From Planctomycetota bacterium (GTDB lineage: Bacteria; Planctomycetota; UBA1135; UBA2386), in contig JADJWQ010000002.1 in the NCBI GenBank assembly GCA_016716265.1, positions 457,001 to 521,000 of the forward strand: DNA of 64,000 nt, read 5' to 3'. The position numbers and the translations under genes were made by a program. Shown piece by piece: positions 56,432 through 64,000 of the stretch (position 1 is the stretch's first letter; every line of letters begins with the position of its first letter). The notes under the pieces are model-generated. The model did not search any database. It was given only the letters and a program-made list of their open reading frames with translations, and had not been told where the DNA came from.

Positions 56432-56944
56432 ATGAAGCTGCGCATCCTCCAGTCGCCGGTCGTCGTCCTGTCGCTCGTCGCCGTCGCGTTCCTCGCCGGG
56501 CGTGCCCTCGACGGCCGCGACGGCGGTGTCGTCGCCGCCCAGGACCGTGACCCGCCGGTCCGCCGCGACCCACCGCCGGTCGTGACCGACCCGACGACGA
56601 CGCCGGACGACGTGCTCGTCTACGGCGAGGAGGGCGGCGTCGCGGCCGGTGCGAACGGCATCCTGGCGGTGACCGGCAGCTACGGCGTCGGCACCTCGGT
56701 GCTCTACGTGATCGACACCGTGAACAAGCAGATGGCGGTCTACGAGGCGCGCGGCGGCTCGCGCAGCATGCGCCGGCTGGTGCTGGTCGGTGCCCGGCGC
56801 ATCGACCTCGACCTCGCGCTCGAGGGCTACAACGACGAGTCGGAGTTCGACTACCGGTCCCTGAAGCGTCGCTTCGCCGGGGCGGGTGACAGCAGCGGTC
56901 CGGTCGAGCCGTCGACGGGGCTGCGCGAGAGCGCCGGGCGCTGA
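56432..56944 (+). CDS. Small membrane-anchored protein of unknown function
   Basis: 170 residues with an N-terminal anchor (SPVVVLSLVAVAFLAGRAL), a Pro-rich linker, then a compact domain VLYVIDTVNKQMAVYEARGG ... RRLVLVGARRIDLDLALEGY, which reads as a small beta propeller blade or WD-like sheet. Proteins with this phrase pattern are, as far as I recall, common and uncharacterised in planctomycetes. A perfect hairpin follows the stop by ten bases. Confidence 0.7.
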   Translation: MKLRILQSPVVVLSLVAVAFLAGRALDGRDGGVVAAQDRDPPVRRDPPPVVTDPTTTPDDVLVYGEEGGVAAGANGILAVTGSYGVGTSVLYVIDTVNKQMAVYEARGGSRSMRRLVLVGARRIDLDLALEGYNDESEFDYRSLKRRFAGAGDSSGPVEPSTGLRESAGR

Positions 56945-56954
56945 CTCCGCGCCA

Positions 56955-56975
56955 GGCGCGCGCCGGCCGCGCGCC
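56955..56975 (+). terminator. Perfect 8-bp GC hairpin after the 170-residue protein
   Basis: GGCGCGCG (56955-56962) pairs with CGCGCGCC (56968-56975) across five bases. No T-run until CTTT at 56989. Confidence 0.45.
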
Positions 56976-57025
56976 GCGCGGGGACGATCTTTGGCCGAGA
57001 CGCTGGGATCGCGCGGGTCCGACGC

Positions 57026-57031
57026 TAGACT
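57026..57031 (+). promoter_or_regulatory. Candidate -10 element (TAGACT) upstream of the HTH-TM protein
   Basis: TAGACT is 171 bases before the start codon. The surrounding 258-base gap has no gene. No convincing -35. Confidence 0.35.
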
Positions 57032-57202
57032 GCGCGTTGCCATCGGCTGCGGGGCGGTGCCCCGCGGCCTCGTCGACCCACCCCTCGAGTCGACGTCCGA
57101 CGTGCGATCGCTCCCGCGGCGCGGTTCGACCCGTCGCGCTCGCTGTGGGGGCGATTCCACGCGACCTTCCCTCCTCGCTCTCCGGAACCCGGAGGACCGA
57201 AC

Positions 57203-57748
57203 GTGTCTCAGCAGAACGACGACTTCATCTCCTTCGAGAAGGCTCTGCGCGACCTCCAGATGCAGAGCGAGCAGCTCAAGCGTCTCGTCTCGGAAGGTGA
57301 GATCCGCGCCTTCCGTGACGGCGACTCCATGAAGTTCAAGCGCGAGGACCTCGAGGCGCTGCGGCGCTCCGGTGGCTCCGCCGCCGAGGAGGCCGAAGAG
57401 GAGCTGGTCTTCGCCGAGTCGCTCGAGGACGACACCGGCATGGTCACCGAGGAGCTGTCGGACGAGGACACGCTGCTCGCCGAGGACGACCTCGACGAGG
57501 ACGTGACCGCACCGGCGATCGGCACCCGCTCGAGCTCGACCGGCTCGTCGCGCGTGGTGCGGTCGGCCGGCGCCGGCTCGCGCGTGCGCGCGCAGATGGA
57601 CGAGGAGCAGGAGGCGACGCCGGGCTGGGTGGTCGCCGCCGTCATCCTCACGATGGTGATCGGTCTCTACGCGATCCTGACCGTCTACACGACGGCGACC
57701 GGCGGCGAGGCCGACCCGTTCGGCCTGTTCGTCAAGGCCGCGAAGTGA
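57203..57748 (+). CDS. Excisionase-type HTH domain fused to an acidic linker and a membrane helix
   Basis: 181 residues from GTG 57203, with GGAGG at 57191. Residues 7-55 (ISFEKALRDLQMQSEQLKRL, then EIRAFRDGDSMKFKREDLEAL) match the MerR/excisionase small winged helix. An acidic stretch of about 60 residues (AEEAEEELVFAE, LSDEDTLLAEDDLDEDV) leads to a C-terminal helix (WVVAAVILTMVIGLYAILTVY) about 15 residues before the end. A membrane-tied DNA-binding-like protein; target and role unknown. Short TGACGG-type repeats follow the stop. Confidence 0.78.
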   Translation: MSQQNDDFISFEKALRDLQMQSEQLKRLVSEGEIRAFRDGDSMKFKREDLEALRRSGGSAAEEAEEELVFAESLEDDTGMVTEELSDEDTLLAEDDLDEDVTAPAIGTRSSSTGSSRVVRSAGAGSRVRAQMDEEQEATPGWVVAAVILTMVIGLYAILTVYTTATGGEADPFGLFVKAAK

Positions 57749-57941
57749 CGGAGTGACGGAAGTGACGCGGTGAGGTTCGTGTCGGCCGGTCGGTGCCGCT
57801 GCGCACGGCGAGGCCGCCGTCCGGCAGGGTCGCGCGCGAGCGCGGCCAGCTCGGTGCCCGCTCGCGGCCGGTCCGCGGGGGCGGAACTACACGGATCCGG
57901 GACCCGCGGGTCCCGGTGTCTTCCTTGCGGAGGGGGATCGG

Positions 57942-58646
57942 ATGGGACCTGTGAGCCAGCGAGCTGATGACCCGCGCCGGGTCGGTCGGCGCCTCGCGTT
58001 CGCCGCATTGGCATTGCTGCCGCTGTTCGCCAGCTGCGTGAGCGAGGAGCAGTATCGGCGCGCGCTCGCCGACAACGACAATCTGCGCAAGATCCGCGAC
58101 GGACTCGACGGCCAGCTGCAGGCGCTGAGCCAGCAGAACGAGGGTCTGCGCGCGGAGGTCGAGCGGCTGAAGGGGCTGGCGGTCGATCCGCAATGGCGCG
58201 CGCGCCAGCAGGAGCTCGAGCGCCTTCTGCAGGAGATGCGCGGCGCGGGCGCGATCACCGGTGTGACGCCGCGCGAGACCGCCGAGGGTCTCGTGTTCGA
58301 GATCCAGGGCGAGGTGCTGTTCGCGTCCGGCCGGGCCGAGATCACCGAGCGCGGCCGGGACACGCTGAGCCAGCTCGCGGGCCGGCTGACCGCCAGCGGC
58401 CGGCGGCTGCGCGTCGAGGGACACACCGACACCGACCCGATCCGCAACAGCCCCTGGAAGACGAACCTGCGGCTGTCGGCCGAGCGGGCGCTGGTCGTCG
58501 CGGAGTTCCTGATCAGCGCCGGCGTGCCCGAGGACCGGATCGGGATCGCCGGCTACGGGCCGTTCCGGCCGCGCGCGGATGGGGACAGCGACGCCGCCAA
58601 GGCGCAGAACCGCCGGGTCGAGATCCTGCTGATCCGCGGAGACTGA
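57942..58646 (+). CDS. OmpA-family lipoprotein
   Basis: 234 residues; GGAGG eight bases before ATG. Lipobox ALLPLFASCVSE. A coiled coil of about 60 residues (DNDNLRKIRDGLDGQLQALS) precedes the OmpA C-terminal domain: GEVLFASGRAEITERGRDTL, VEGHTDTDPI, NLRLSAERALVVAEFLISAG and GYGPFRPRADGDSDAAKAQN with the Arg of NRRVE. These residues bind peptidoglycan. It probably links the outer membrane and wall, MotB/Pal style. Seven bases from the next gene. Confidence 0.92.
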   Translation: MGPVSQRADDPRRVGRRLAFAALALLPLFASCVSEEQYRRALADNDNLRKIRDGLDGQLQALSQQNEGLRAEVERLKGLAVDPQWRARQQELERLLQEMRGAGAITGVTPRETAEGLVFEIQGEVLFASGRAEITERGRDTLSQLAGRLTASGRRLRVEGHTDTDPIRNSPWKTNLRLSAERALVVAEFLISAGVPEDRIGIAGYGPFRPRADGDSDAAKAQNRRVEILLIRGD

Positions 58647-58652
58647 AGCGCC

Positions 58653-59786
58653 GTGGCTGCGGCGGTGCCACAGCTCGGGCGTCGCTCGTCGGGCGCGCGA
58701 CCGTGCGCCGCGCGCCGCGCGGCGGCTGCGCTGGCGCTCGCCGTTGCCGCGCTCGCGGTCGGCTGCGGCGACGACAGCGGGCGCGTCGCGGCGCTGGCGG
58801 ACACCGCCGCCGCCTGGCGCACGACGCGCTTCGGCGTGTTGCGCGACCTGGTGCTGTTCGCGCGCCCCGAGCGCAGCGGTGGTCCGTTCCTGCTGGATCG
58901 CTTCGAGTCGACGCGCGGCGACTGGGAGGCGTGGCTCGCGGGCGCGGATCGTCCGGTCGAGGAATGGGCGCGCTTCGATGCGTGGAACCCGGAGACCGAG
59001 GACGCGCTGCCGGTGGTCGGGGTCTCGCTCGGCGAGGCGATGCGCTATGCGGAGTGGCGCTGCCTGCGGCTCCCGCGGCTCGACGAGTGGGACTACGCGG
59101 CGACCGCCGGGTCGCGCTACCGGCTGCCGTGGGGCGACGCGGAGCGCAGCGCCTGGGCGAACACCCAGGAGCTGCGGCTCGGCCACCTGGTGCCGGTCGG
59201 GACCTTCGAGTCGGGCCGCCAGCGGGACGGGCCGTACGACCTGGTCGGCAACGCGGCGGAGTGGACCGTGACGCCGAAGCTCGAGGTGCTGCTGCCTGCA
59301 GCGGACGCGACGGGCCGGGTCGACCGCGACGTGCTCGACTTCGGCTGGCGCACCGAGGCGCTGCGGCGGAACGACGCGCTGCGCCCCTTCGCGGTCGCCG
59401 GACGGACCTTCGGGCTGGTCGAGCTGCTGCTGGTGGACGATCGCGCGGTCCCGCGCCGCTGTGCGGCCGGCCTCGATCGTCCGATGACCGGGTCGCACCT
59501 GTCCGAGGGTCACTTCTGGGCCGGCGCGTGGCGGCTCGTCGACCGCCGGCCGGGCGAGCGCAGCACGACGCTCGGCTTCCGGCTCGCGACCGACCCGGGC
59601 GCTCTGCTCGCCCGGCTCGCGCGCGACCGCCGCGCACCGAGCGCGGCCGAGGAGCTGGCGCTGCGGGCGTTCCTCGGGCGACCCGAGCTCCGTGAGCTGA
59701 TGCGCGCGCAGCTGCGGGTGCGCCCGTGGCTGCTCGACGGCGCCGGGCCGCTCGGTCCGATCCTCCGCGACGAGCTCGCGCCGTGA
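58653..59786 (+). CDS. SUMF1/FGE-sulfatase-like lipoprotein
   Basis: 377 residues with lipobox AALAVGCGDDSG. The body follows the SUMF1 fold in order: FESTRGDWEAWLAG, PVVGVSLGEAMRYAEWRCLR, RLPRLDEWDYAATAGSRYRL, PWGDAERSAWANTQELRLG, GPYDLVGNAAEWTVTP and TTLGFRLATD. A C-terminal tail of about 90 residues is extra. The catalytic Cys pair of true formylglycine enzymes is not apparent, so a binding or structural role is likely. Its stop overlaps the rsmA start (GTGA). Confidence 0.82.
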   Translation: MAAAVPQLGRRSSGARPCAARRAAAALALAVAALAVGCGDDSGRVAALADTAAAWRTTRFGVLRDLVLFARPERSGGPFLLDRFESTRGDWEAWLAGADRPVEEWARFDAWNPETEDALPVVGVSLGEAMRYAEWRCLRLPRLDEWDYAATAGSRYRLPWGDAERSAWANTQELRLGHLVPVGTFESGRQRDGPYDLVGNAAEWTVTPKLEVLLPAADATGRVDRDVLDFGWRTEALRRNDALRPFAVAGRTFGLVELLLVDDRAVPRRCAAGLDRPMTGSHLSEGHFWAGAWRLVDRRPGERSTTLGFRLATDPGALLARLARDRRAPSAAEELALRAFLGRPELRELMRAQLRVRPWLLDGAGPLGPILRDELAP

Positions 59787-60688
59787 CGGCCGATCGCGAT
59801 CCGTTCCGCAGCTACCTCGAGCGCCTCGCCGCGCTCGGCTTCCGGCCGAGCCGGCGGCTCGGCCAGAACTTCCTCCTCGAGCCTGCGCTGCACGCCGCCG
59901 TCGCCGACGCGGCCGAGCTCGGGCGCGGCGACGTCGCCCTCGAAGTCGGCGGCGGGCTCGGCTTCTTGACCCGCGCCCTCGCCGGGCGCGCGGGAGCGGT
60001 GGTCTGCGCCGAGATCGATGCCCGGCTCGTCGAGCTCCTGCGCGAGGAACTCGCCCGGCTCGGACCCGAGGCCTGCCCGGTCGAGCTGGTGCACACGGAC
60101 GTGCTCGGCGACGGCGGGCTCGCCGCCCCGATCCTCGCCGCGCTCAGGCCGGCGCTCGCGCGCGGGCTGCGCTTCGTCGTCGCCGCCAACCTGCCGTACG
60201 CGATCTCCGGTCCGTTCGTCGCGACCGTCCTCGCCAGCGGACCCCTGCCGCCGCCGGAGCGGCTGGCGCTGCTCGTGCAGCGGGAGTTCGCGGATCGGCT
60301 CGCGGCGGCGCCCGGCGGCGCCGACTACGGCTCGCTGTCGGTGCTCGCACAGGCCTTCCACGACGTGCGCCGGGTGCGCCGCGTGCCGAGCGAGGCGTTC
60401 CGACCGCGGCCGAACGTCGACTCGGCGATCGTCGCGCTCCGCGCACGGGATCCGGGTGACGCGGGGCTGCCGGCCGGCGCCGAGCGCCAGCGCTTCGCGC
60501 GCTTCGTCCGCGAGGCGTTCGCGATGCGGAGGAAGACGCTCCGGCACGGGCTGCGACGGGTCGAAGAGCGGCTCGGGGTGCGCGTCGCGGCTGCTGCGGC
60601 AGAGCTCGCCGCCCGCCCCGAGGCGCTCGCGCCGGGCGACTGGTTGTCGTTGTGGGCGCGCGCCGCGCCGATCGCGGACGGCGGGTGA
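59783..60688 (+). CDS. rsmA: 16S rRNA dimethyladenosine transferase
   Basis: 301 residues from GTG 59783. LGQNFLLEP near residue 27, the SAM loop ALEVGGGLGFLTRALAG near 55, CAEIDARLVELL, and the catalytic NLPYAISGP near 138 (FVVAANLPYA). Length and order match RsmA/KsgA, which dimethylates two adjacent adenines at the end of 16S rRNA. Translationally coupled to the SUMF1-like gene. A perfect hairpin starts right after the stop. Confidence 0.95.
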   Translation: MTADRDPFRSYLERLAALGFRPSRRLGQNFLLEPALHAAVADAAELGRGDVALEVGGGLGFLTRALAGRAGAVVCAEIDARLVELLREELARLGPEACPVELVHTDVLGDGGLAAPILAALRPALARGLRFVVAANLPYAISGPFVATVLASGPLPPPERLALLVQREFADRLAAAPGGADYGSLSVLAQAFHDVRRVRRVPSEAFRPRPNVDSAIVALRARDPGDAGLPAGAERQRFARFVREAFAMRRKTLRHGLRRVEERLGVRVAAAAAELAARPEALAPGDWLSLWARAAPIADGG

Positions 60689-60705
60689 GCGCCCGCGCCG
60701 GGCGC
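60689..60705 (+). terminator. Perfect 7-bp hairpin directly after rsmA
   Basis: GCGCCCG (60689-60695) and CGGGCGC (60699-60705) pair across three bases starting at the first base after the stop. It separates rsmA from the dnaG-rpoD promoter. Confidence 0.55.
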
Positions 60706-60727
60706 CGCGATCGAGGGCCGGCGAGGC

Positions 60728-60755
60728 TTGACACGCGCTCGGGCGTCGCTAGCTT
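60728..60755 (+). promoter_or_regulatory. Near-consensus sigma-70 promoter for dnaG-rpoD (TTGACA-N16-TAGCTT)
   Basis: A perfect TTGACA at 60728-60733 and TAGCTT at 60750-60755 are 16 bases apart. In DNA of this GC content a perfect -35 is a strong signal. The expected start is near 60762, leaving a leader of about 615 bases before dnaG. Confidence 0.75.
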
Positions 60756-61376
60756 CTCCGGGCTACTCCTCGAGGACCCGGGCTCGAGGATCGGTCGCCC
60801 GCTGAACTCCGCCCCCGCGCAGGGCCCGATCGGGCTGCGCACTCCGCAGCGAGGACTGGCCGCCAGGCCGGGGCCACGTGCATCCGGCCTTCCCTCGTGG
60901 GCCGCCCGTCGGGTATCGCGTCGCGCGATGCTCCCGCCCCGTCGCGTCTGCACCGCCGTGCGCGCGCTCGCGGCAGGTTCGGGCCGTCCGTAGGGGAGGG
61001 CGCCGGCTGCCACGGGGCGCGCGCCGTCCGACGTTGATTCCTGCCGACGGTCGCCCGCCGGCCGCCGGCCACGGTGCACCAGGTTGAGTTCGACCAGGTT
61101 GCGTTCGACGAGGTGGCGTTCGACGAGGTGGCGCTCGACGAGATGGGCCGGCATCGCGTCGGCGGTTGCGGCAACGACGGAAACGCGGAGTCAGTTCGCT
61201 ACGGAGTCGGTGAGAGCAGGGCTTTGGACGGAACGCAGCGCGGCCCGCGGGGCGCGCCGGGGCGCGGTCGCGTACGGACCTGCGGGTCTGGCGCCCGGGT
61301 CGGCCCGGTCGGGGTCGCGGTCCGCGCGTGAGCGAGTTGCTGTCGGTTGCGGTCGCGGGTGCGATCGCGCAGCGCC
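60756..61376 (+). other. Long structured leader or small-RNA region upstream of dnaG
   Basis: No frame in this 620-base stretch has convincing codon bias. It holds a 7-bp stem CCTCGAG (60768-60774)/CTCGAGG (60783-60789), the 12-base palindrome GCCCGATCGGGC (60824-60835), and a 15-bp tandem array (61083-61142). I see no RNase P, SRP, tmRNA or rpsU signature. It could be a regulatory leader or a separate small RNA. Confidence 0.45.
61083..61142 (+). repeat. 15-bp tandem repeat (4 copies) upstream of dnaG
   Basis: Units GTTGAGTTCGACCAG (61083), GTTGCGTTCGACGAG (61098), GTGGCGTTCGACGAG (61113) and GTGGCGCTCGACGAG (61128). A frame through it would read VEFDQ/VAFDE repeats, but it has no supporting gene around it. 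Confidence 0.9.
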
Positions 61377-63212
61377 ATGACGATGGACGCGAACGATTTC
61401 GAGACGGTCAAGCAGCGCATCAAGGACGCGATCGACCTCGTCGACCTCGTCCAGGAGGACACTCCGCTGACGCGCCGCGGGCGGACCTTCGTCGCGCTGT
61501 GCCCGTTCCACAAGGAGCGCACGCCGTCGTTCACCGTCTATCCCGACACGCAGCACTACAAGTGCTACGGCTGCGGGGTCTCGGGTGACGTCTTGACGTT
61601 CGTCATGGAGCGCGAGGGCGTGTCGTTCCGCGAGGCGATGGAGATGCTCGGCGAGCGCGCCGGCGTGTCGACCGAGGGCGTGTTCGGTCGCGGTCGCGGT
61701 GGCGCCGGCTCGCGGCAGCGCGCGATCCACGAGGTGCTCGAGCAGGTGCGCGAGCTGTTCGAGGCGACGCTGCACGACGAGCGCGTCGGCGCCCAGGCGC
61801 GGAGCTACCTCGAGCAGCGCGGGCTGCTCGACGCGGCGCGCGAGTTCGGCCTCGGTCTGCACCCGGCGCCGGGCCGCCTCGCGGCGTTCGCCCGCCAGCG
61901 CAAGCTGCCGCTCGAGGTGCTCGAGCAGGCCGGTCTGCTCGCGGGCGACGGTGCGGAGCCGATGCGCGGGCGGCTGATGTTCCCGATCGTCGACGAGCGC
62001 GGCCGGCCGGTCGGCTTCGGCGGTCGGATCCTGCCCGACCCGCGGATCCCGAAGGGCGAGGACCGGCGACCGAAGTACCGGAATTCCCCCGAGTCGCCGT
62101 TCTTCAACAAGCGCCGCCTGCTCTACGGGCTGCGCGAGGTCAAGCGCGCCGGCACCCGGCGGATCGTCGTGGTCGAGGGCTACACCGACGTCATCGCGCT
62201 GCACCTCGCCGGCTTCACCGGTGCCGTCGCGACGCTCGGCACCGCGCTGACCGCCGACCACGGCCGATTGCTCGAGCGCTACGCGACCGAGGGTGTCGTG
62301 CTGCTGTTCGACGGCGACGCGGCGGGGCGGCGCGCGGCCGATCGGGCGTTCCGCGAGCTGGTGCACACGCCGCTGTCGGTGCGGATCGCGCTGCTCCCCG
62401 ACGGCATCGACCCGGCCGACCTCGTCGCGATCGAGCCGACGCGGACCGCAGCCGAGCGCGATGCCGGTCGCGAGCGGCTGGCGGAGCTGATCGAGGCGGC
62501 GGAGGACGCGGTCGCCGCGTGGTTCCGGATCCTGCGGCGGGACGTCGATCTGACCGACGACGCCCAGGTGCAACGGGTCGCGGCGGAGTGCGGGCGGATC
62601 CTCGCCGGCGTCGACAACCGGGCGCGCGCCGAGGCCCTGCGCGCCGCGATGGCCGCACGACTCGGGCTGAGCCCGGCGGCGATCGAGATCCCGGCGGCGC
62701 CCCGGCGCGCCGCGGCCGCCGAGCCGGAGCCGGTCCGACCGACGGCGCGCCGGCCGGTCGCGCCGACCAAGCACGAGCAGGCCGACCTCGACGCGCTGGC
62801 CTGCCTGCTGGCCGCGCCGGAGCTGGGCGAGCGCTTGCGCGAGCTGCCCGGCGAGACCGCGGCGTGGCTGGACCGCTTCCTGGGCTGGATCGAGCAGGGG
62901 CTCGCCGCCGGGCGGCGCAGCCGCGACGTGATCGTCCCCTGGCTGTTCGGCCGCTGCGAAGACGACGCCGACGCGCGCGCCGTCCTCGCGGAGGCCGTCG
63001 ACCGCTCGGCGCGGATCCGGGATCCGCGCCAGGTGTTCGCGATGGTGGAGGCCGGCCGGGTCCGGCAGGCGGCGCGCCAGGAAGCGCGCCGGATGCGTGC
63101 CCTCGTGCAGCAGGCGCTCGCCGACGGCGACGCCGCGCGCGCAGATGAACTGACCAGAAAATATCAGGAGGTGCTGCGGCGTTCGGGCGCAGCCGGCGCG
63201 GGTAATCCGTGA
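61377..63212 (+). CDS. dnaG: DNA primase
   Basis: 611 residues from ATG 61377 (ATG 61383 also possible). Zn-binding domain CPFHKERTPSFTVYPDTQHY followed by KCYGCGVSGDVLTFVM; RNA polymerase domain with GGRILPD; TOPRIM with VVVEGYTDVIALHLAGF and LLFDGDAAGRRAA; a C-terminal helicase-binding part rich in Arg/Ala. Makes replication primers. It stands directly before rpoD, the classical macromolecular-synthesis order, though rpsU is missing and rsmA lies upstream. Confidence 0.96.
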   Translation: MTMDANDFETVKQRIKDAIDLVDLVQEDTPLTRRGRTFVALCPFHKERTPSFTVYPDTQHYKCYGCGVSGDVLTFVMEREGVSFREAMEMLGERAGVSTEGVFGRGRGGAGSRQRAIHEVLEQVRELFEATLHDERVGAQARSYLEQRGLLDAAREFGLGLHPAPGRLAAFARQRKLPLEVLEQAGLLAGDGAEPMRGRLMFPIVDERGRPVGFGGRILPDPRIPKGEDRRPKYRNSPESPFFNKRRLLYGLREVKRAGTRRIVVVEGYTDVIALHLAGFTGAVATLGTALTADHGRLLERYATEGVVLLFDGDAAGRRAADRAFRELVHTPLSVRIALLPDGIDPADLVAIEPTRTAAERDAGRERLAELIEAAEDAVAAWFRILRRDVDLTDDAQVQRVAAECGRILAGVDNRARAEALRAAMAARLGLSPAAIEIPAAPRRAAAAEPEPVRPTARRPVAPTKHEQADLDALACLLAAPELGERLRELPGETAAWLDRFLGWIEQGLAAGRRSRDVIVPWLFGRCEDDADARAVLAEAVDRSARIRDPRQVFAMVEAGRVRQAARQEARRMRALVQQALADGDAARADELTRKYQEVLRRSGAAGAGNP

Positions 63213-63309
63213 CCGCCTTGCGCACCCGGGCGCACCCGGGACGTGACCTCACCGCTTGCCGGCGGGGGGGTCGGGGCCCACAGCACTCCCCAGCGGAAGC
63301 CGAGACTCG

Positions 63310-64000
63310 ATGGAGAAGCTGAACAGCGCCGTCAAGAAACTGATCCAGGACGCCCGTCGCTCCGGCGGCACCGTCACGCTCACGCAGATCAACGCGATCC
63401 TGCCCGAGGATGCTTCGACCCCGGAGCAGATCGAGTCGGTGATGGGTCAGATCGAGGACGCCGGGATCGAGATCGTCGAGGAGAAGTCCAAGCCCGGGCG
63501 CGCGAAGGGCCGCGCGAAGCCGGCCGAGGAGGACGATCCGTTCTCGGCGCTGATCGACGACGCCGACGAGGACGTCGAGTCCGACGCAGAGCCCGAGGTC
63601 GACGTCGACGCCGAGGGCGACGGCGACAGCGCGCGCAGCGGTCGCGAGAGCGACAGCGAGGTCGCCCGACCGACCGTCGCGGACATCACCGAGAAGATCG
63701 ACGACCCCGTGCGGATGTACCTCACGCAGATGGGTGAGATCCCGCTGCTGACGCGCGAGGAGGAGATCAGCCTGGCCCGCAAGATCGAGCTGACGCGCAA
63801 GCAGTTCCGCAAGGACGTGCTCAGCTCGGGCTTCGGCGTTCGCAGCGCGATCGAGATCCTCGAGGACGTCGTGCGCGGCGAGCTGGCGTTCGACCGCACG
63901 CTGAAGGTCAACCAGCAGGACCCCGAGATCGGCAAGGCGGACCTGTCGGACCGGCTGCCCGGCAACATCGAGACGCTGCGCAAGATCTACGACGCGGCGC
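63310..64000 (+). CDS. rpoD: RNA polymerase primary sigma factor (3' end outside window)
   Basis: 230 residues visible from ATG 63310. Region 1.1 is MEKLNSAVKKLIQDARRSGG; an acidic linker of about 80 residues (DDADEDVESDAEPEVDVDAE) follows; region 1.2 DDPVRMYLTQMGEIPLLTRE begins near residue 130 with EEEISLARKIE, then the non-conserved region. Matches sigma-70 group 1 order and spacing. Ninety-seven bases after dnaG; the gap holds only a direct repeat GCGCACCCGG around 63220. Confidence 0.95.
   Translation, partial: MEKLNSAVKKLIQDARRSGGTVTLTQINAILPEDASTPEQIESVMGQIEDAGIEIVEEKSKPGRAKGRAKPAEEDDPFSALIDDADEDVESDAEPEVDVDAEGDGDSARSGRESDSEVARPTVADITEKIDDPVRMYLTQMGEIPLLTREEEISLARKIELTRKQFRKDVLSSGFGVRSAIEILEDVVRGELAFDRTLKVNQQDPEIGKADLSDRLPGNIETLRKIYDAA

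Noticed and set aside
58653..59786. True formylglycine-generating enzyme
   Set aside because: The fold is recognisable but I cannot find the paired catalytic cysteines, and no sulfatase gene is near.
61074..61331. Small gene with VEFDQ/VAFDE repeats
   Set aside because: The only regular part is the 15-bp DNA repeat; the rest has no codon bias and no ribosome site.

Overview
This is a very GC-rich, densely packed bacterial chromosomal segment with strongly GC-biased third codon positions. It carries about 43 protein genes, no rRNA, tRNA, insertion sequence or CRISPR array that I could recognise. The gene set points to a high-GC planctomycete or close relative: multi-TPR lipoproteins, a Ser/Thr kinase with an N-terminal Zn-ribbon and a C-terminal SUMF1-like region, an excisionase-type HTH fused to a membrane segment, a squalene-cyclase-fold repeat protein, and the DUF4129/DUF4350/MoxR/DUF58/SpoIIM/RDD cassette. 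The assignment is by gene style only.

Layout. 1-5953: the 3' part of an OmcA/MtrC-type decaheme cytochrome, a strong hairpin, then a secreted BNR/sortilin-like propeller with an inserted PDZ-like domain. 6331-20590: a tight, mostly overlapping run of ten genes (TPR, ExbB, ExbD, a giant PD40/TM/Ala-rich/cyclase-fold protein, then DUF4129, DUF4350, MoxR, DUF58, SpoIIM-like, RDD). This looks like an energised envelope machine joined to a MoxR chaperone cassette and is the best candidate here for an under-described system. 20609-35287: mixed accessory genes on both strands (membrane protein, small basic protein, a 17-bp tandem array abutting a Gly-rich lipoprotein, DUF255 thioredoxin-like protein, GNAT, TPR lipoproteins, ribulokinase, a TPR lipoprotein with HExxH, a HEAT-like secreted protein). 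35379-40475: isoprenoid/NADP block (coiled-coil protein broken by a one-base frameshift, ispA, dxs, nadK). 40482-45280 (minus): MFS transporter, flavin disulfide reductase, Ski2-like helicase. 45634-54797 plus 54794-56371: small conserved-looking protein, FtsQ-like protein, a kinase-lipoprotein-PP2C signalling cassette, a T2SS-F protein and an orphan histidine kinase. 56432-64000: small exported protein, HTH-TM protein, OmpA-like lipoprotein, SUMF1-like lipoprotein, rsmA, and the dnaG-rpoD pair behind a near-consensus promoter and a long structured leader; rpoD runs off the end.

Recurring non-coding themes: perfect GC-rich hairpins without U-tracts just after stop codons; -10-like hexamers (TATACT, TAGACT, TATGAT, TATGCT) standing out in the GC-rich gaps; and 15-bp-period tandem repeats placed at gene junctions (9471, 36460, 46015, 61083). 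Two genes (47241 and 54794) appear to start with CTG behind strong Shine-Dalgarno sequences. All calls are from reading the sequence; no database search was run.
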